The position numbers and the translations under genes were made by a program. Positions 1 through 12,327 of a stretch of DNA of 64,000 bases are shown here, piece after piece. Within the stretch, counting starts at the first letter, position 1. The number at the start of each line of letters is the position of its first letter. This DNA is from Tiliqua scincoides. Its lineage: Eukaryota > Chordata > Lepidosauria > Squamata > Scincidae. The stretch is from contig NC_089821.1 in assembly GCF_035046505.1 (NCBI RefSeq), positions 167,107,531-167,171,530 on the forward strand, in the 5' to 3' direction. A model generated the notes under the pieces. The model was not told where the DNA came from. It saw nothing but the letters and a program-made list of their open reading frames with translations, and ran no database searches.

Positions 1-782
1 CTAGCTGGAAGCCAGTTGGCCCACCTGTATAGCTTGGGAAGGCTGTGTGCTCGCAGGGGAGGGTGTAGGATTTGTAAGAAAGCTGGCAGAATCATTTCTT
101 ATATTTTTGTTAAACAAATAACTTCTGTCTCTTACTTACACGCACGCATACACACACATATGGAGTTTTGTACAGAGAACACAAAGTAGTGGAGCTCTGT
201 TCATGTTCATAATTGTAGCTCTTTCTGTTCATTCAGTAACTACATCCGTACCGCGAGCCTTAGTAATGACTATCTTTTGCTAGTCTTTGAAATATATAGG
301 GCAAAAAGTTGTTAACCAAAATGGAGAACAACAGGAGCTCAGAACATCTTCATAAGATTAAGAGGTTAGTGTTTGAAAGTGTTGTGTTTGTATAACTTAG
401 TAACAAAGAACTGAAGCAAAGAGAGGAAGTTCTGCATTTTAGACTATCCTGGTTTAAGACCACAATCTGAATAGTTCAGATTCGGATGAATGCAATTGCT
501 GTGAGTTTGAGGCGTGCATCTAGAACTCAGCACATGCTTAGGGCGGTGTCGCACACTGACAGAAGAAAGTCCAGTGTCTCACAGTGACAGAGGAAAGGTA
601 AGTGTCCCTTACCAAAATCTGGATTCATAGATCCAGTCCATATTGGAACAGTGTGGAAGAATCCAGGAAGAAGTTCCTTCTGTGCTTCTAGTAATAATCA
701 ATTGTTTTTATGTCCTGTTAGAGCTACAAGGTGAATGATCTCTTGTATTAAAGCACAGTCTTCCATAAATCTTCTCCTGCAG
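1..782. other. Upstream flank of CLN8 copy 1
   Basis: No coding region is seen here. A short CA-rich stretch lies near 140-160. Positions 465-597 resemble the sequence just after the CpG islands upstream of the other copies (16849-16950 and 32177-32280), so this is the left end of the first duplicated unit. At 597/598 there is a very good splice-donor match (GGAAAG|GTAAGT), so a noncoding 5' exon could end there; this is inference. The interval 640-782 aligns with the DNA before copy 2 (20685-21708) once the mobile elements there are left out. No CpG island for copy 1 is visible, so its promoter probably lies to the left of the window. Confidence 0.5.
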
Positions 783-896
783 ATGGCAATGTGTATCTGG
801 CCCCTGCTGCATATAAGGGCAGAAGATCCTTAAGCAGATCCGTGGGTGAGACTTCCCTGAAAGAACTCTTTGTGCTTTGTGACATAAACTGAAGAA
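783..896 (+). promoter_or_regulatory. CLN8: 5' UTR of CLN8 copy 1 with upstream ORF
   Basis: A pyrimidine-rich acceptor (TCTCCTGCAG) ends at 782, and the same acceptor context precedes copies 2 and 3. The exon therefore starts with 114 nt of leader. Its first three bases are an ATG opening a 16-codon upstream ORF, which stops with TAA at 831-833, before the main start. The main ATG context is AAGAAATGA. The upstream ORF is in the same reading frame as the protein but is closed before it. Confidence 0.7.
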
Positions 897-3800
897 ATGA
901 ATCTACACAACGATGGGGCAGCATCTGGATCCATTTTTGCCTGGGATTATGTTTTGTGGGAAGTTCGGTTGAAACTCGTGGCAGCAGGCTTTTTCATCTA
1001 CTTGGGAGTATTTCTTCTCTCACATTACCTGTCTTCATGGATGAGCATCTCTTACCGCTTGTTGCCAGCGAAGGAGAAAGTCTTTTGGAATCTGGCTGCG
1101 ACGCGAGGTGTTTTTGGTGTCCAGAGTTGTGTTGCTGGCTTGTGGGCCTTGCTTCTGGATCCCGTTTTTCAGGCTGACAAGGTGTATTCCCAGCCGGACT
1201 GGAGCTGGTTCAACTGCCTAATAGCTTCTGGGTTCTTCCTGCTGGAAAATGTAGCTCTTCATGTATCTAATCTTGTTTTCAAGACATTTGACTTGTTCCT
1301 AGTTTTTCACCATGCCTTTGCCTTTGGTGGTTTTTTTGGTCTAGTAACCAACATAAAATCTGGACATTACATACCTTTGATGGGAATGCTGCTTGAGATG
1401 AGTACACCTTTTACCTGCATATCATGGATGCTTTTGAAGGTGAGACATTGGCATGCAAAGGAGAGGTAATCTTTGTGATCAGTCATTTGATTTAACCATT
1501 ATTATAATGTACCACGTGGCTTAACCACAAAATCTGATAGCAGTTAGGAGGGAGGAAGTGTGTCTATTTTTGGTGAAGCAGAGTACCCTCCAGAAGATAG
1601 CCAAGCAAGTAGAACAAGTGTTAGCATAGGCAATCCTGTGGTGGTGGTCTTCCATTCAATTCTGCCTATGGTATGCTGCAAATTCATGGATGGCTAGTGA
1701 GGTCAACTTGTCCAGTCATCCCTTGGCACATTGATGCTTTTTTGTAAGAAAAGATTGTCTCTACTGTAGGGAAGCTAAGAAAAAACCACACCCTAACTGG
1801 GACTTTGGTTTCACTCTAAAACCATGTTCATATGAGTATTCATATGAAAATGAAAACTGACTTATGTTGTTTCAGGGATCATGTGATACAACTAGAGCTG
1901 AGCAAAGTATCTTTAATTTGTTTTAGATATAATATATTCCTTTAAACTATATTTCAAATATGAATTAAGTTTGTTGTGGAACAAACATTTAGAATTTGGA
2001 TACATTTTGGTTTTGGGAAATATTTTTCCTATTTCCAAAATGTTAAATATGCTCATTCAAGAGTGTCTGCCACTGATAAGGAGACAACTTTTATACATGA
2101 AATTTTAAATTGTTCTTGGTTTTATTTGTGGTTTTATAAGGCCATAACGCTAAAAGAAATAAAAGAGCATAATAAGAGTAGAATTTATATGGTGCTCCCC
2201 TGTGTTCCAAGAGTTTCACATGTACTATCTTGACCTACCCTTACAACAATCTATATTAGATTGTTGAATCTTTATTATTCCCATATTACAGATGGAAAGC
2301 TGAGATGGCATGGCTTTTCTAAGGCCACCTTAGCATTCATGGCAAAGCCATACTTGAACTGGGAAGGCCTGATCTGCAGCTCTGTCTTGAGGAATAAAAA
2401 TTAGTTGAATCCCCCTTGATTAGCCGGAGTTTGTTATTAAAACTGGCTAAACAGGCCCTAGGATGAGTCTGCCTATGTTCTTAGTTGGGCTCAGCCCAAG
2501 CTGGTACCTGAAGCAATGCCCTAATATTTTGCCTCTTTCCGTGCACACGTGCTGACACATATACACCTGGACTCCCGCCCCCAGCATTGCTGTTGCCACT
2601 TCCTCCTTGCCTGCCTGAACATTTATTCAAAGCAGACTGAGTGAAACAAATTGGAAGCGGAAGAGAAAACCCTGTTCTGCTGTCAGTGTGCTTGCCCACC
2701 TGGTTTTGGAGAAGCGACTGGGCAAGCCAAGAGGTGGCAATACAGCTGAGTGAGCCTCTTTTGATCACTTTTCAGGAAAGGGAGTGAGCAGAACCGAACT
2801 GTAGTGGCCACTTGCTTTCTCCTCCAAGGCCGCTGCCACAGTTACATGCTCGTGGCAGTAGTACTGGAGGAAGAGAAGAATTGAAGTAAAGTTTGTTTTT
2901 GGGGGATTCCTCATTTCAGTCAGTTTTTTTTAACCCAGAAGCTTGTAGGTTTAAGACAAAGTGTAGGAAATGGGCCCATTTTGTACTATCTTCCACCTCA
3001 TAGCCAAGTATAAAAACTAATGTCCTGTCACAGTCCTCCCCCCCCCCCCAGGTGGCAGGAGATGGGGAAAGTAGTAAAGGGAGATTACACCTTATCTGGA
3101 CATCTAAAATCTGGACATTTTTGTCCTAGACTTGTTTCCTGTAGTGTGAACACCAGAAGGTCTTATGCTCATTCCCACATACTGTGCAGGTACAGGTTCT
3201 AAGTTCTGTTCTTTATTCTGTGGGGTGTACCTGTACAGAAACTTCTGAAAAATGTCAGAGGCCAGCAGACACCTGCATGGGTAACAGTGAAAAGAGCAAG
3301 AGGAAGCTTTTCTTGTTATATGCAATTATTATATGCATATAATTATTGCAATTATTATGCAAGAAATTAATTATTTCTTGTTATATGCAATTATTCTGAG
3401 AACCAGACCCTTTTCCCTCCCAAGCAATCAGATACTCAGCCTGCACATGCAGGAGACCAAGCAGTGCACTCAAGTTTTAAGAAGCTATTAGTCAAGCTAT
3501 AATGGAGATAGTCACACACAAATACATACAGCGTTGTTGGGACTGTCAGCTGAGCAAACTTGTAATAACAAACTATTATCTAGTAAAACCTTATGACAGA
3601 GATGCAATTAAATCCAATGTAATTAAAAACCATGCTTCCAAAGGACCACTGTATGCATCTCAGCAATATAACCTGCATTATTAAAAGCCAGGGTGGAGAT
3701 AGCTCTGAAAATTCTTCTGAAAGATACTTATCGATCTTGGTTTATGAAGATAGGACATGCAAATCCTTAGTTCCACATGTGGAAAATCCTTCAGTGCCTT

Positions 3801-6800
3801 GAACAGGGTCTCCTAAACTATGTTTCTGGGTATACAGTACTTGGATTAATGCAGATGGGACTTGGCTTTACCCTGGAGAACTGATGAAAGTGACCCTGAA
3901 CAAGTGCTGAGTGCCTCTTCCTTATCACTGGGTAGCTATTACAAGGAAGGGCCTTCTTATTCAAGGTTGGCATTTCCAAACAGCCTTGAGTCCCAGCATT
4001 GTTTCTAATTGCAGGACATTGAGTTCGGTGGAACAATTGAGCTACATGCACTGAACCAAAGGAGGTTGTTTCGCTTCATTGTTAATACTCTCAAAATCAA
4101 CACTTTGTCACTTGTTTATGTCATGTAGAACATCTCGTGTATATAGTCTGTTACTGTAACAGAGGAAGCATAGAACAACCACTAATTTTGCTTTATGAGG
4201 AAAAGTGCTTGGCTTTTTCATCAAATAGTTCAGTGTTTCTCAACCAGTGGTACTTGAAGTGGTGTCCGGTGGTACTTGTGGGACCCCTGGACACCAGTCA
4301 CCTGGTAATGAGACCAGGAACATGACAAAACAAACAGTGGTAGGGGGCTCAGCTCAGTGGGAAGAGCTCCAAAGCATGCTTTTCCATACTCGAAAAAGCC
4401 CTCCTGTCCACTATGACCCTCTTACTGGTGTTTGTTGTGTTGCATCTGGCCTCCTAACCCAGAAGTAACTATCATGTAACTTCTAATAGGTGGACCATGT
4501 GAAGTGTTACAGCAGAGGACAAATGTTGAAAAACAGTGACATAGTCTACAGTTTTGGAATCTTAGCCAAATATAATGCAGTAATCCTGGATTCTTCTCGA
4601 GAAACATTGCTTTAGGTCTGCAACATTTGGCGAGAACTTTCCTAAATGTCTGTGTCTTCCTCAGTATCCCTCCCCTCTTAGGGAAGGATGTGAAAGCATC
4701 TCAAACTTTAGTCATCTCATATAAATGAGTGCCATTCAACAATGCAGATTTTGAATTAATCCTCTACTCTGCATTCCTCCCTGATAAGATGCATACCGGG
4801 TGCAGTCTTTGCAGAAGCTGCCTTTCTTTTTTCTAAATTAAGGGCTTAGGCCATCAACCTTTCATTATCACACAGATCCTGAAGATTTGCCAAACACTGA
4901 CTTGTTGCCAGTCCAAATAGAGTTCTGTTGCTGAGTAAACACAGTATCCTGAGCTATCCTGTTCCTATATGCTCCCAATTCACCCTTTATGTGCCAGGAC
5001 TAAGGGCCCAATCCTACCCAACTTTCCAATGTTTGTGTAGCTGCAATGCACCCTGAAGAAAGGGAACAAACATTCCTTTGCTTGGAGGAGGCCTCTGTGA
5101 CAGCCCCCCCCCCCAGCTGCAGGATGCATTGCATGCCCTGTTGGCACAGCTGCACCAGCACTGGAAAATTGGATAGGGTAGGGCCCTTAGTCTGGATTTT
5201 TTTTCCATGTTTTCAAGTATGATCGCTTAGCCCTAAGGCACATAGCATAATAAAAGGATGCCATGTCATGTGCAGAGTATCATTCCTTAACCTCTTCCTT
5301 GTATCCTTCCTGAAGTATCATTCCTTCATCCCCTGTCAGTTGTCAAGTCAAAGGAGGTGAACTTGCTGGCATAGAAGAGCACAGCAATTGAAATTTCTAA
5401 GTCCCACAAAGAATAAAATTAAATACAGAATAAAAAGTTTGGTAATAGAGAAACTGGCAAAGTGTTCCTAAGGCACATTTGGAACCGAACTTCAGGGGGC
5501 TCATTTACAGCCTACTTCAGAGGAGACCCAAACTTTGCACACCACCAAATTCTTAATTGTTTTGGATTAAAATCTGAGTGAGTCACATAAGAATGGCCAG
5601 CTTCCTTTCCTCCCATTTCATGGGATGAAGCCAAAAGGACCATTGCATTGTATAGGGAGTGATAGCAGACCCTGCAGGGCACACACCAAGGGTGATGGAA
5701 GGAAACAAACCTTCTGAGGGTTCACAGTTGGTGTGTGGGGGGAAGGAGTGTATATCTCCCTTTTTTCTGTGCATCTGTCCTTATTCAGTGTAATGGAGTG
5801 ATTCCAATTAATTTGAATAGAGGTGGCGGGTCATTTTTCCAGGCCTCAGATTGGCTTTGCAAAATGGCCAAAGATCTTCTGAAAAAATACTGTTAGATAT
5901 TTGAATGGTTGAGAGGTCATCTCAGGTGGACTTGAAAGAACTCTCCATCTGTCCTTGATATCTCAGACCAATTTGCTTTTCTGAGATAATTGTCTTATAT
6001 GGTTTGAGCCTTTGCTCATAGCACACATTTATTCCCTTTCAAGCTGGATCTGTTTTCCATCCAGTTGGCTTACAGATTCTTTCCTATAAAGCGGCAATTT
6101 TCAACCAGTGTGCTATGGAACCACAAATGGTCTACACAAATGGTGCACCACAAATGGTCTACAAGCACCATTTGTGGGAATTGGGGGGGGAGGGTCATAT
6201 TAGTAGGCCATTAGGGAATGTGAGCCCCAGGCCAGCAGTACCATGTCTCTTACCAACTGTTAAAAAACTGATGGTGTGGCTTGACAATTTTTTGCGCCTT
6301 CTCAGAGTGCCATGAGATGAAAAAGGTTGAAAATTGCTGCTGTAAAGCCTCTAGTTGTCTTGAGAAACCCTCCCAGGGAGTCTGGCACATGATGACTTCT
6401 ACTACAGGGGACCATGCAAGTACCAGGGTGTTGTCATCTGTGTGTGTTGCATATTAATCTGGAAACAAAAACACCATGTACGTATATTGAATCTGACTAC
6501 TTCTTCACTTGTTTTCCAGGTTGGCTGGTCTAACACCTTCTTCTGGAAGGCAAACCAATGGGTAATGATCCACATGTTTCACTGCCGTATGATCCTTACG
6601 TACCACATGTGGTGGGTGTGCATTTCCAACTGGAACGCTGTGGTGGAAAATCTGGGACTCTTACATTTTGCTGTAGTTTTCACAGGGTTAGGTGCTGTCA
6701 CTCTAGTGCTTAACCCCTACTGGATGTACAAAAAGACTCACCAGCTCCTCTCTCCTGTTGATTGGAACTTTACTAACAGAACAATGGAAAATGGGTCATC

Positions 6801-6843
6801 CAAAAAACTAAACCAAGAAACATTCCAGAAGAAAGGGCTGTGA
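897..6843 (+). CDS. CLN8: CLN8 copy 1, ER cargo receptor of the TLC-domain family
   Basis: The coding sequence joins 897-1439 (181 codons) to 6520-6843 (107 codons plus TGA), giving 288 aa; human CLN8 has 286. The donor is TTGAAG|GTGAGA and the acceptor TTTTCCAG|GTTGG, phase 0, at the human c.543/544 boundary. The protein matches CLN8 along its length ([74 protein letters not shown]). About seven hydrophobic segments lie near residues 26-46, 76-92, 104-128, 133-155, 158-180, 197-216 and 227-250. R24, Q194 and R204, sites of human disease changes, are kept. The tail ends KKGL, a KKxx ER-retrieval signal. Known family role: with CLN6, CLN8 helps move newly made lysosomal enzymes from ER to Golgi. 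This copy is closest to the mammalian protein and probably keeps the ancestral job. Confidence 0.96.
2170..2400 (+). repeat. MIR/CORE-type SINE in copy 1 intron
   Basis: The MIR-like features are a TTACAACAA block, a CCCATATTACAGATGGAAA block, CTAAGGCCACCTTAG and TTGAACTGGGAAGG. A diverged counterpart lies at the matching place in the copy 3 intron (36570-36930), so this insertion predates the gene duplication. Confidence 0.65.
4231..4538. mobile_element. hAT-like short element (CAGTGTTTCTCAAC termini)
   Basis: The termini are CAGTGTTTCTCAAC on the left and GTTGAAAAACAGTG on the right, an imperfect inverted repeat of the type seen in hAT/Charlie nonautonomous elements. The flanking 8-mers AAATAGTT and ACATAGTC are a decayed target duplication (6 of 8). 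It has no transposase. Confidence 0.6.
5001..5190. repeat. Palindromic GGGCCCAATCC element (about 190 bp)
   Basis: Both ends carry the same long inverted repeat (TAAGGGCCCAATCCTACCCA against TGGATAGGGTAGGGCCCTTA), and the whole copy is nearly a palindrome. Relatives lie at 17231-17413, 22497-22677, 47770-48272 (split) and 61387-61553. It is a nonautonomous DNA element. At 17231 the flanks suggest a TAA target duplication, which would fit PIF/Harbinger, but the class is not settled. Confidence 0.6.
6092..6339. mobile_element. hAT-like short element in copy 1 intron
   Basis: The ends CGGCAATTTTCAACC and GGTTGAAAATTGCTG form an inverted repeat. The flanks CTATAAAG and CTGTAAAG are an 8-bp target duplication (7 of 8). 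The matching site in the copy 2 intron, CTGTGAAG at 23307-23314, has a single copy of the target and no element of this family, so the insertion came after the gene duplication or was private to unit 1. The inside carries the ACCACAAATGG / GCCATGAGATGAAAAAGG text of its family. Confidence 0.7.
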
Positions 6844-7433
6844 TGCCGAATTTGGGTATCTCTGGGCAGGGAGAAAATAGTGCTGAAGAATAGTGCATGT
6901 AGACTGCTAGTACCATGAAACACCAGTCTGTATGCTATGAGAGCTAAAACATATTTATTGCTAGTTTGTGGATTTCTTATCAGTATTCTCTATCAAGTAA
7001 CGGTGTTGCTGACCTTGTACTTGTTGTGTTAAGGATGAATCCTGAACTCCAGTCATATCTGGATATATCTGGGCAAATAGAGAGATGACTAAAGCCACAC
7101 AAATGATATAGAGACTGGCTGTTATAACTTATATCAGTCTTTCTGGCCAGTCTTTCTGGAGCAATCTATTCTGGCCATGTAGCCAGAGTTGGATAACAAT
7201 CTACAAAACCATTATCTATACCTGTTCTCTCCATGGAAGACCAGTGATGTTTAGCCTTACTAGATGTGGTCATGGCCATCCAGATTCGACCTTATTTCTG
7301 GATTCATTCATAGCATTTACAAATAGAAGAAAACTTCTGTAGGTCAATGTGGGTTATTAACATGAACCTCAGCATTATATTGAATGCTATACATAAGCCC
7401 AGTTCATTTTCAGTGTGAGAAGAGGATGTGGTT

Positions 7434-7899
7434 CAGGTAGACTACTTAAGGACATCCAACTTACAGACATTCCAACTTAAGTACTGCTGCATTGCACTTT
7501 TGTACAGGTGTTCAGAAGTTTTCACTCAGGTGTGATTGCACTGATTTTGGGGTTGGAGAGAGACACAGCATTTTTGAGATGCAGGTCAAGATACAGTACT
7601 TAATACAATGGTACCTGTGTTCCTATAATTGATTCAAATACAAATTATAAGTTAGAAAGTGCAACTAATACAAATGCAGCCTTCTCCCATAAGCTGCTCT
7701 AATGCCCATTTTGTACATTATGCAGCAAAAGAAGCAGTTACCACAGTGTATTTTCACTAGTATATTTATAGAAATAAAGATGCCTACTGTTTTTCAACCA
7801 CTACAGAAAGTTGTTCATAATTTTGTTGACATTGCATAAATAAATAATGTATCAACTTAAGAACAGACCTCAAGGACATAACCTGTAGGGGACTACCTG
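7434..7899. mobile_element. Tigger/pogo-like short element
   Basis: The left end CAGGTAGACTACTTAAGGAC and the right end, read in reverse as CAGGTAGTCCCCTACAGG, form an inverted repeat of the CAGGTAGTCCCC type seen in pogo/Tigger-like elements. The interior repeats the AACTTAAG motif. No transposase remains. Confidence 0.55.
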
Positions 7900-8232
7900 T
7901 AATGTGATTCTTGGTATAATGTTTAAAGCTTATAGAAACTAACACAAATCCAAGAGAATTGCTAGACTACCATGAAAAATCTGTACAGGTGTCACCCTGT
8001 ATTCACGGGGGATAAATGCATGTTGACAGCCATCTTTACTAGCTCCGAGCTAACTCTTGGAGAAGATCTAGCATGGCATGCTGGAACCTAAAAAAAAAAA
8101 AATGCAACCTGAGCATGCTAGAACCTAAAAAAAATAATTCTCTAGCGCTTCGAGCTAGAGGCTAAAAAAAGAATGTAGCCTTCCTTGGAACAGGAAGCAG
8201 ATAGCGAGAACCTAGGCTTGTAGCTTCTAGAG

Positions 8233-8553
8233 CAGGGGTCTTCAAACCCCGGCCCCGGGGCCAGATGAGGCCCATGGCAAGCCTCTATCCGGCCCATGGC
8301 CAGGTTATTGTCTCCTGAAAGCCTCTGGCCCACTCAGCTGAACATAACCAGTGCTGTGCTCTGGTTGTGTCTGGATGGTTTTTCTGAGAGCCAGAGAGGT
8401 TGAATGAATGAGCTCATTCATTCATTCATTTATTCACTTATCTAAGTTTCATCTCTTATTTATTTAAACTTTATATTTAAATTTTTTTCCGGCCCCCAAC
8501 ACCATGCCAGATATTTGATGCAGCCCTCTGGCCGAAAAGTTTGGAAACCCCTG
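8233..8553. mobile_element. hAT short element, CAGGGGTCTTCAAACCCC family
   Basis: Termini are CAGGGGTCTTCAAACC and TTTGGAAACCCCTG, flanked by TTCTAGAG and TGCTAGAG (7 of 8, hAT-sized). A sister copy with a perfect target duplication is at 35483-35772. It is inserted in an older repeat that starts near 7985. Confidence 0.75.
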
Positions 8554-8703
8554 TGCTAGAGGAATGTTGGAGGATGTGACAGTGAGAACACTAACAGGAA
8601 GTGCATAGCAGAGGAAGACTCAGCTTCCTGTTATCATTCTCACTGTTGTCTCCTCTCAAGCAGCTACAAGTATAGGTTCTCACTATCTGCTTCCTTTTGC
8701 AAA

Positions 8704-8930
8704 TTATTGTTGTTGTTGTTGTTAACAGTATTTATATACTGCTTTTCAACAAAAAGTTCACAAAGCGGTTTACAGAAAAAATCAAATAACTAATGGCTAT
8801 AATAACTAAATGAAGAGCATAAGTGATGAGCATAGCAGGGGCAATGTGGAACCTGTGGATACAGGAGGATGCTTGTACCTTAGTTGAAAGTTCAGAATAC
8901 GATGCACAGATCACAAAAATATTTTCCATC
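8704..8930. repeat. SINE/LINE tail fragment with GTT microsatellite
   Basis: A (GTT)n run is followed by AACAGTATTTATATACTGC and TTCACAAAGCGGTTTACAG, the common squamate repeat tail that contains TATATAAATAC. The same tail type ends at 44325 and is found in fragments near 28510. Confidence 0.5.
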
Positions 8931-9979
8931 CTTTCTGTAGCTTGAGAGGAATTTCCTGGTAAAGCAGCATCAGTATTATAGGTTTTGCTCCTTATGCCAC
9001 AAAGTTTATTACAACATGGTATCTGTACATGCCTAAATATGTTCCTTTGTATTTTTGCAATTGTATAATTAACAGCCTTTGAGCTGTATGACCTTCTTCA
9101 CAGTGTTTGACTCTTCTTAAACATGTATCCTCTTTCAAAGGTTTGAGGGAAAAGTAAATTGTGCTCCACTGGTGAAGCTGTGGCCAGTTTTCAGTACAGC
9201 ACCAGTGTCTGCTGGTTGTTAGGTTTTCCACAAGAAATATTGTACTAAGTTATCCTTAGTCAGATCCTGCAAGATACTCCCTTTATAAACAAGAGTTCAT
9301 GCTCAGGATCACTTTAATTAAACTGTTAAAGGATGTCAAGAATTTACTTTTGCCGTATGAATTTAAAATGCAGAGGCAGACCAAGATAATTCTAGAAACA
9401 AGTAGATCTCTAGCTAGTACACTGCTCTCCTTTGAGGATACATCCTTTGGAATACCTCCTCTCTCTCTCCCCCCCCCCCTTCTCCATTAACTCTAGGAGG
9501 CTACTTTTAAATGAGTTATTCTCCCTTAACTGAGCTTCTTTCTGTTACTGGCTTAAAGACAAAGAGGAACAAACTAAGCTGAACCTAAGTTGTGCGATTA
9601 TGTCCCACACATGTCAAATATAAACTAATGGGTCCAACAAGAAAGCTGTCACAGATATAGTTACTGTATAAGAAATTAATCTGTATATTACTTTGTGTAG
9701 CCCCTTGCAGGATACTAGAACTCTGAGGGTGCAAGAGGAAGCAGGCTATTAACAGTTCCATAATAACTACTGAGAGGCTGAAGTGTTGCAGGAAACTAAG
9801 GTCTAGACTCCATGTGGAATGTTGTAGAACACTGACACCTACTGTCAGTTGTGATGTACAGCCAGCCTAGTTTAACTAAAAGAATACAAAACCAAAAACA
9901 TCTGGATACCATCCATGTTGCAGTAAGTATATGGGGTGGAAGAGGATTTTCTCCCTGTGTTTTCAAAAGAAATGTTTAA

Positions 9980-10460
9980 TATCCCACTCCTAAACTGCAC
10001 TGGTGCAATCAGCCACATGTCCTGTGGTGCATCCAGTGCTGCTTAGGAGCCGGCTAGAGGCTTCCTCGGGATAAGGGGATATATTTCCCCTTACCCCCAG
10101 TAAAACCCCAGCCATTCCGTTGGGGCTTCGCAGATCTGCTGTATATCTGGCACAAATCTGGGAAGCCCCGTGTAGGACTGCCTGGCTGGGGAAGGGGGCT
10201 GCCTGTGCCAATCCCGGCCCCCTCCTGGGCCTGATCCTCTCCATTCTTCCCTCCCCCACCAAACACATCCCCCCCCACATCCAAAATGCCCTCCCTTACC
10301 TCCCTTCACCCGAGGTGAAGTTACCAGTGCCAGCCAGCACAATGTCTCCATGTGGCTCTACTGAGGCATTGCAGGCCTTTGTGCCAGCCCAGCCAACTCC
10401 TGAGTAGCCACAAACATGCCTTATGACACGTCTGTGACACTCTGAGCTGGCTTGGGAACA
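9980..10460 (-). repeat. About 480-bp GC-rich interspersed repeat (unclassified)
   Basis: The text recurs in the same orientation at 54013-54535 and in the opposite orientation at 36066-36545 and 44452-44975. Shared blocks include GGTAAGGGGAAA, a run naming AGCCCAGCCAACTC, and ends rich in CAATCCTAA / TTAGGATT. Overlapping open frames here come from GC-rich repeat sequence, not genes. Confidence 0.6.
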
Positions 10461-11651
10461 GCAGTGTTGGGTCAACTGAAGGTTTGGATTGTCCTGTAAG
10501 AAATTCTTCTACAAAACAAGAAGTTCCTTTGTTACAAACAGGAAGAGTGGCAATTTTCTCTCCCTTCCTGCAGTCACCTAAAAATCCTCAATAATTGAAG
10601 TTTCTGCAAATGGAAGGAGGTCTCGGGATACTGTTGAGGCATCGAGTAAATGCAGAGCTCACTCCCACTGCCCAAAGTCACTTGGCCTGGCACAGTTCTC
10701 GGGGAGTGTGTGTGTGTGTAGCAGATGCGGCTGCAAAGCTCGCGTTGGCGATGAGGAACAGACAGACAGTAGCTTCCTTCACCAAATTTCTATTTACAGG
10801 ATTTATAGGTACATAGCATTCAAAAAAGTAGGCAACAAGTGTGGGTTCCAATGCAGGGAACCAAAGCCATCCACTCTCACAAAGTGTGAAGCACAATGAC
10901 ACAGTGCTCCGCCTCCAGCCATCCAACAACTCCATTGGTCCAGTGGTGGCTGCTTTGTTCTTATTCCACTGCTGGCCAATGGGTGCCTGTGAGGGTAGGC
11001 TTGGGCTAATTGGCCCCACCCAATTCCAGCTGCCTGTGCAGTCACTCAGCAGGCAAACTCTTCACACCTGCTGAGTGACTCCGCACAGGCTTTAGTTGCC
11101 TCTGCTAAAGGGCCAGATTTTGATAGGCCTTCTGTGGCAACACCAAACTGGGGTCTTCCTCCAGGAACTCCCCTCAAGGAGACAGGTCACATTCCTTGAC
11201 AGATACAACTCATGGTAAGCAATAGGGGTAAGAAAGTTTATCTCCAAGATTTTGCATACAAATCTGTAATGCAAAGCTTAAGTGAAACATTGTTTCACAT
11301 GTCTTCCTCTTTCCATTAATCCATGCTGATTAAAATTAAGTTTTACATAAAAGTTTGTCTCCTCTTTTTACTTACTTGCAGTAAACAGGGTTTAAGTGTT
11401 CCTTTTGTGAGATGCAGAAGTTCTCATCAGGGTGTTACTTGCCCTAATATTTATTTGTAGAGAGTGATGGGAGGGGGATTTCCTTCTGGAACTATAGAGC
11501 CTTAAATATCTCTAGTCATAGTCTACCACAGGATGGTGATTACTGCCTATTTTAATTCATTTCCCAGTGAACAGAAATTAGAGACCCTAGCATTTCATTA
11601 TACACTATGGAACTGTGCTTAACTGTAACCTCCAAGTTAGTGCCCTTAGGC

Positions 11652-11983
11652 CAGAGATTCCCAAACTGTGCATCACAACACTCTGGGGTGTTGCAAGGCA
11701 CTCATTAGGGCATTGTGGGATGCCCACTGCCTGGCAGGGTGATGACAACGCAATCCTGCAAGCAGCAGCAGGAGACTTGGCGTGGCAGGTAGAGCTCCTG
11801 CTAATGGTTTTCACATGCTTAGAAAAGCCTGCCTGCCCAGAGACACTTACTGCCATTGCTGCAGACCTCCAGACCCAGAAGTAAGTGGCAGTGATGTCAT
11901 AGCATGATGTGAAACATGTCACCATTTACTTCTGGGTTCCGAGCGCTGGGGAAGGGTCGGCTGAGTAACTTTGGGAAGCGCTG
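11652..11983. mobile_element. hAT-like short element (CAGAGATTCCCAAACT termini)
   Basis: The ends CAGAGATTCCCAAACT and ACTTTGGGAAGCGCTG are an imperfect inverted repeat, with flanks CCTTAGGC and CCCTAGCC (6 of 8). It contains the TTGCAAGGCACTCATTAGGG block. No protein is encoded. Confidence 0.6.
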
Positions 11984-12327
11984 CCCTAGCCCCAAAAGGA
12001 ATTGTCTTGATTGGGCATTAAAATACCACTACTTTGTGTTTGACAATTCACAATGAATTTTTTTTAACAGATAGCTGATGCCATTGGGGTTTTCAGGTTT
12101 GCATATTGGTAAAGCTTATTTGTGACAGTACAAATCCTTGAAAAGGCTGAAGACCACCAATTCCTATACATGCTATACAGAAGATCAGGTTATTGATGGT
12201 CATGAACTGAGAAGCAACTCGTAATGTCTGGTATAGGAGAGCAATAGCTTTAGTCTATATGGGATTGGGAAGAAGACTGGATGTTGGTGGCAGTGTAATT
12301 CACAGGCCAACACTATCCTCTGCCATG

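Larger units (their letters stand above)
1440..6519 (+). other. Intron of CLN8 copy 1 (repeat-bearing)
   Basis: This is a 5.1-kb phase-0 intron with GT-AG ends. It contains a MIR-type SINE (2170-2400), a poly-C tract at 3039-3050, an AT-rich stretch with repeated TTATATGCAATTATT motifs (3317-3395), a hAT-like element (4231-4538), a palindromic element (5001-5190) and a second hAT-like element (6092-6339). Stretches next to the exons align with the copy 2 and copy 3 introns. No other gene is seen. Confidence 0.7.
6844..12300. other. 3' flank of CLN8 copy 1, no gene seen
   Basis: The first 200 bases match the 3' flank of copy 3 (37442-37640) and are probably 3' UTR. Later stretches (8937-9230, 9800-9945, 10500-10611, 11190-11280) match 40290-40860 downstream of copy 3, so the duplicated unit runs at least to about 11.3 kb. 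Positions 10612-11180 are extra relative to unit 3 and not assigned to a family. The remainder is DNA-element copies and LINE/SINE tails, listed separately where the ends are clear. Confidence 0.55.

Noticed and set aside
897-1469. TMEM56/TLCD4-like gene in place of CLN8
   Set aside because: TLC family likeness was considered, but the sequence follows CLN8 from end to end and the exon border is at codon 181, as in CLN8.
9990-10407. Open frames on both strands near 10.2 kb
   Set aside because: They lie in an interspersed GC-rich repeat with copies at 36, 44 and 54 kb.
10612-11180. LTR of an endogenous retrovirus
   Set aside because: No paired repeat, primer-binding site, polypurine tract or viral protein likeness is visible.
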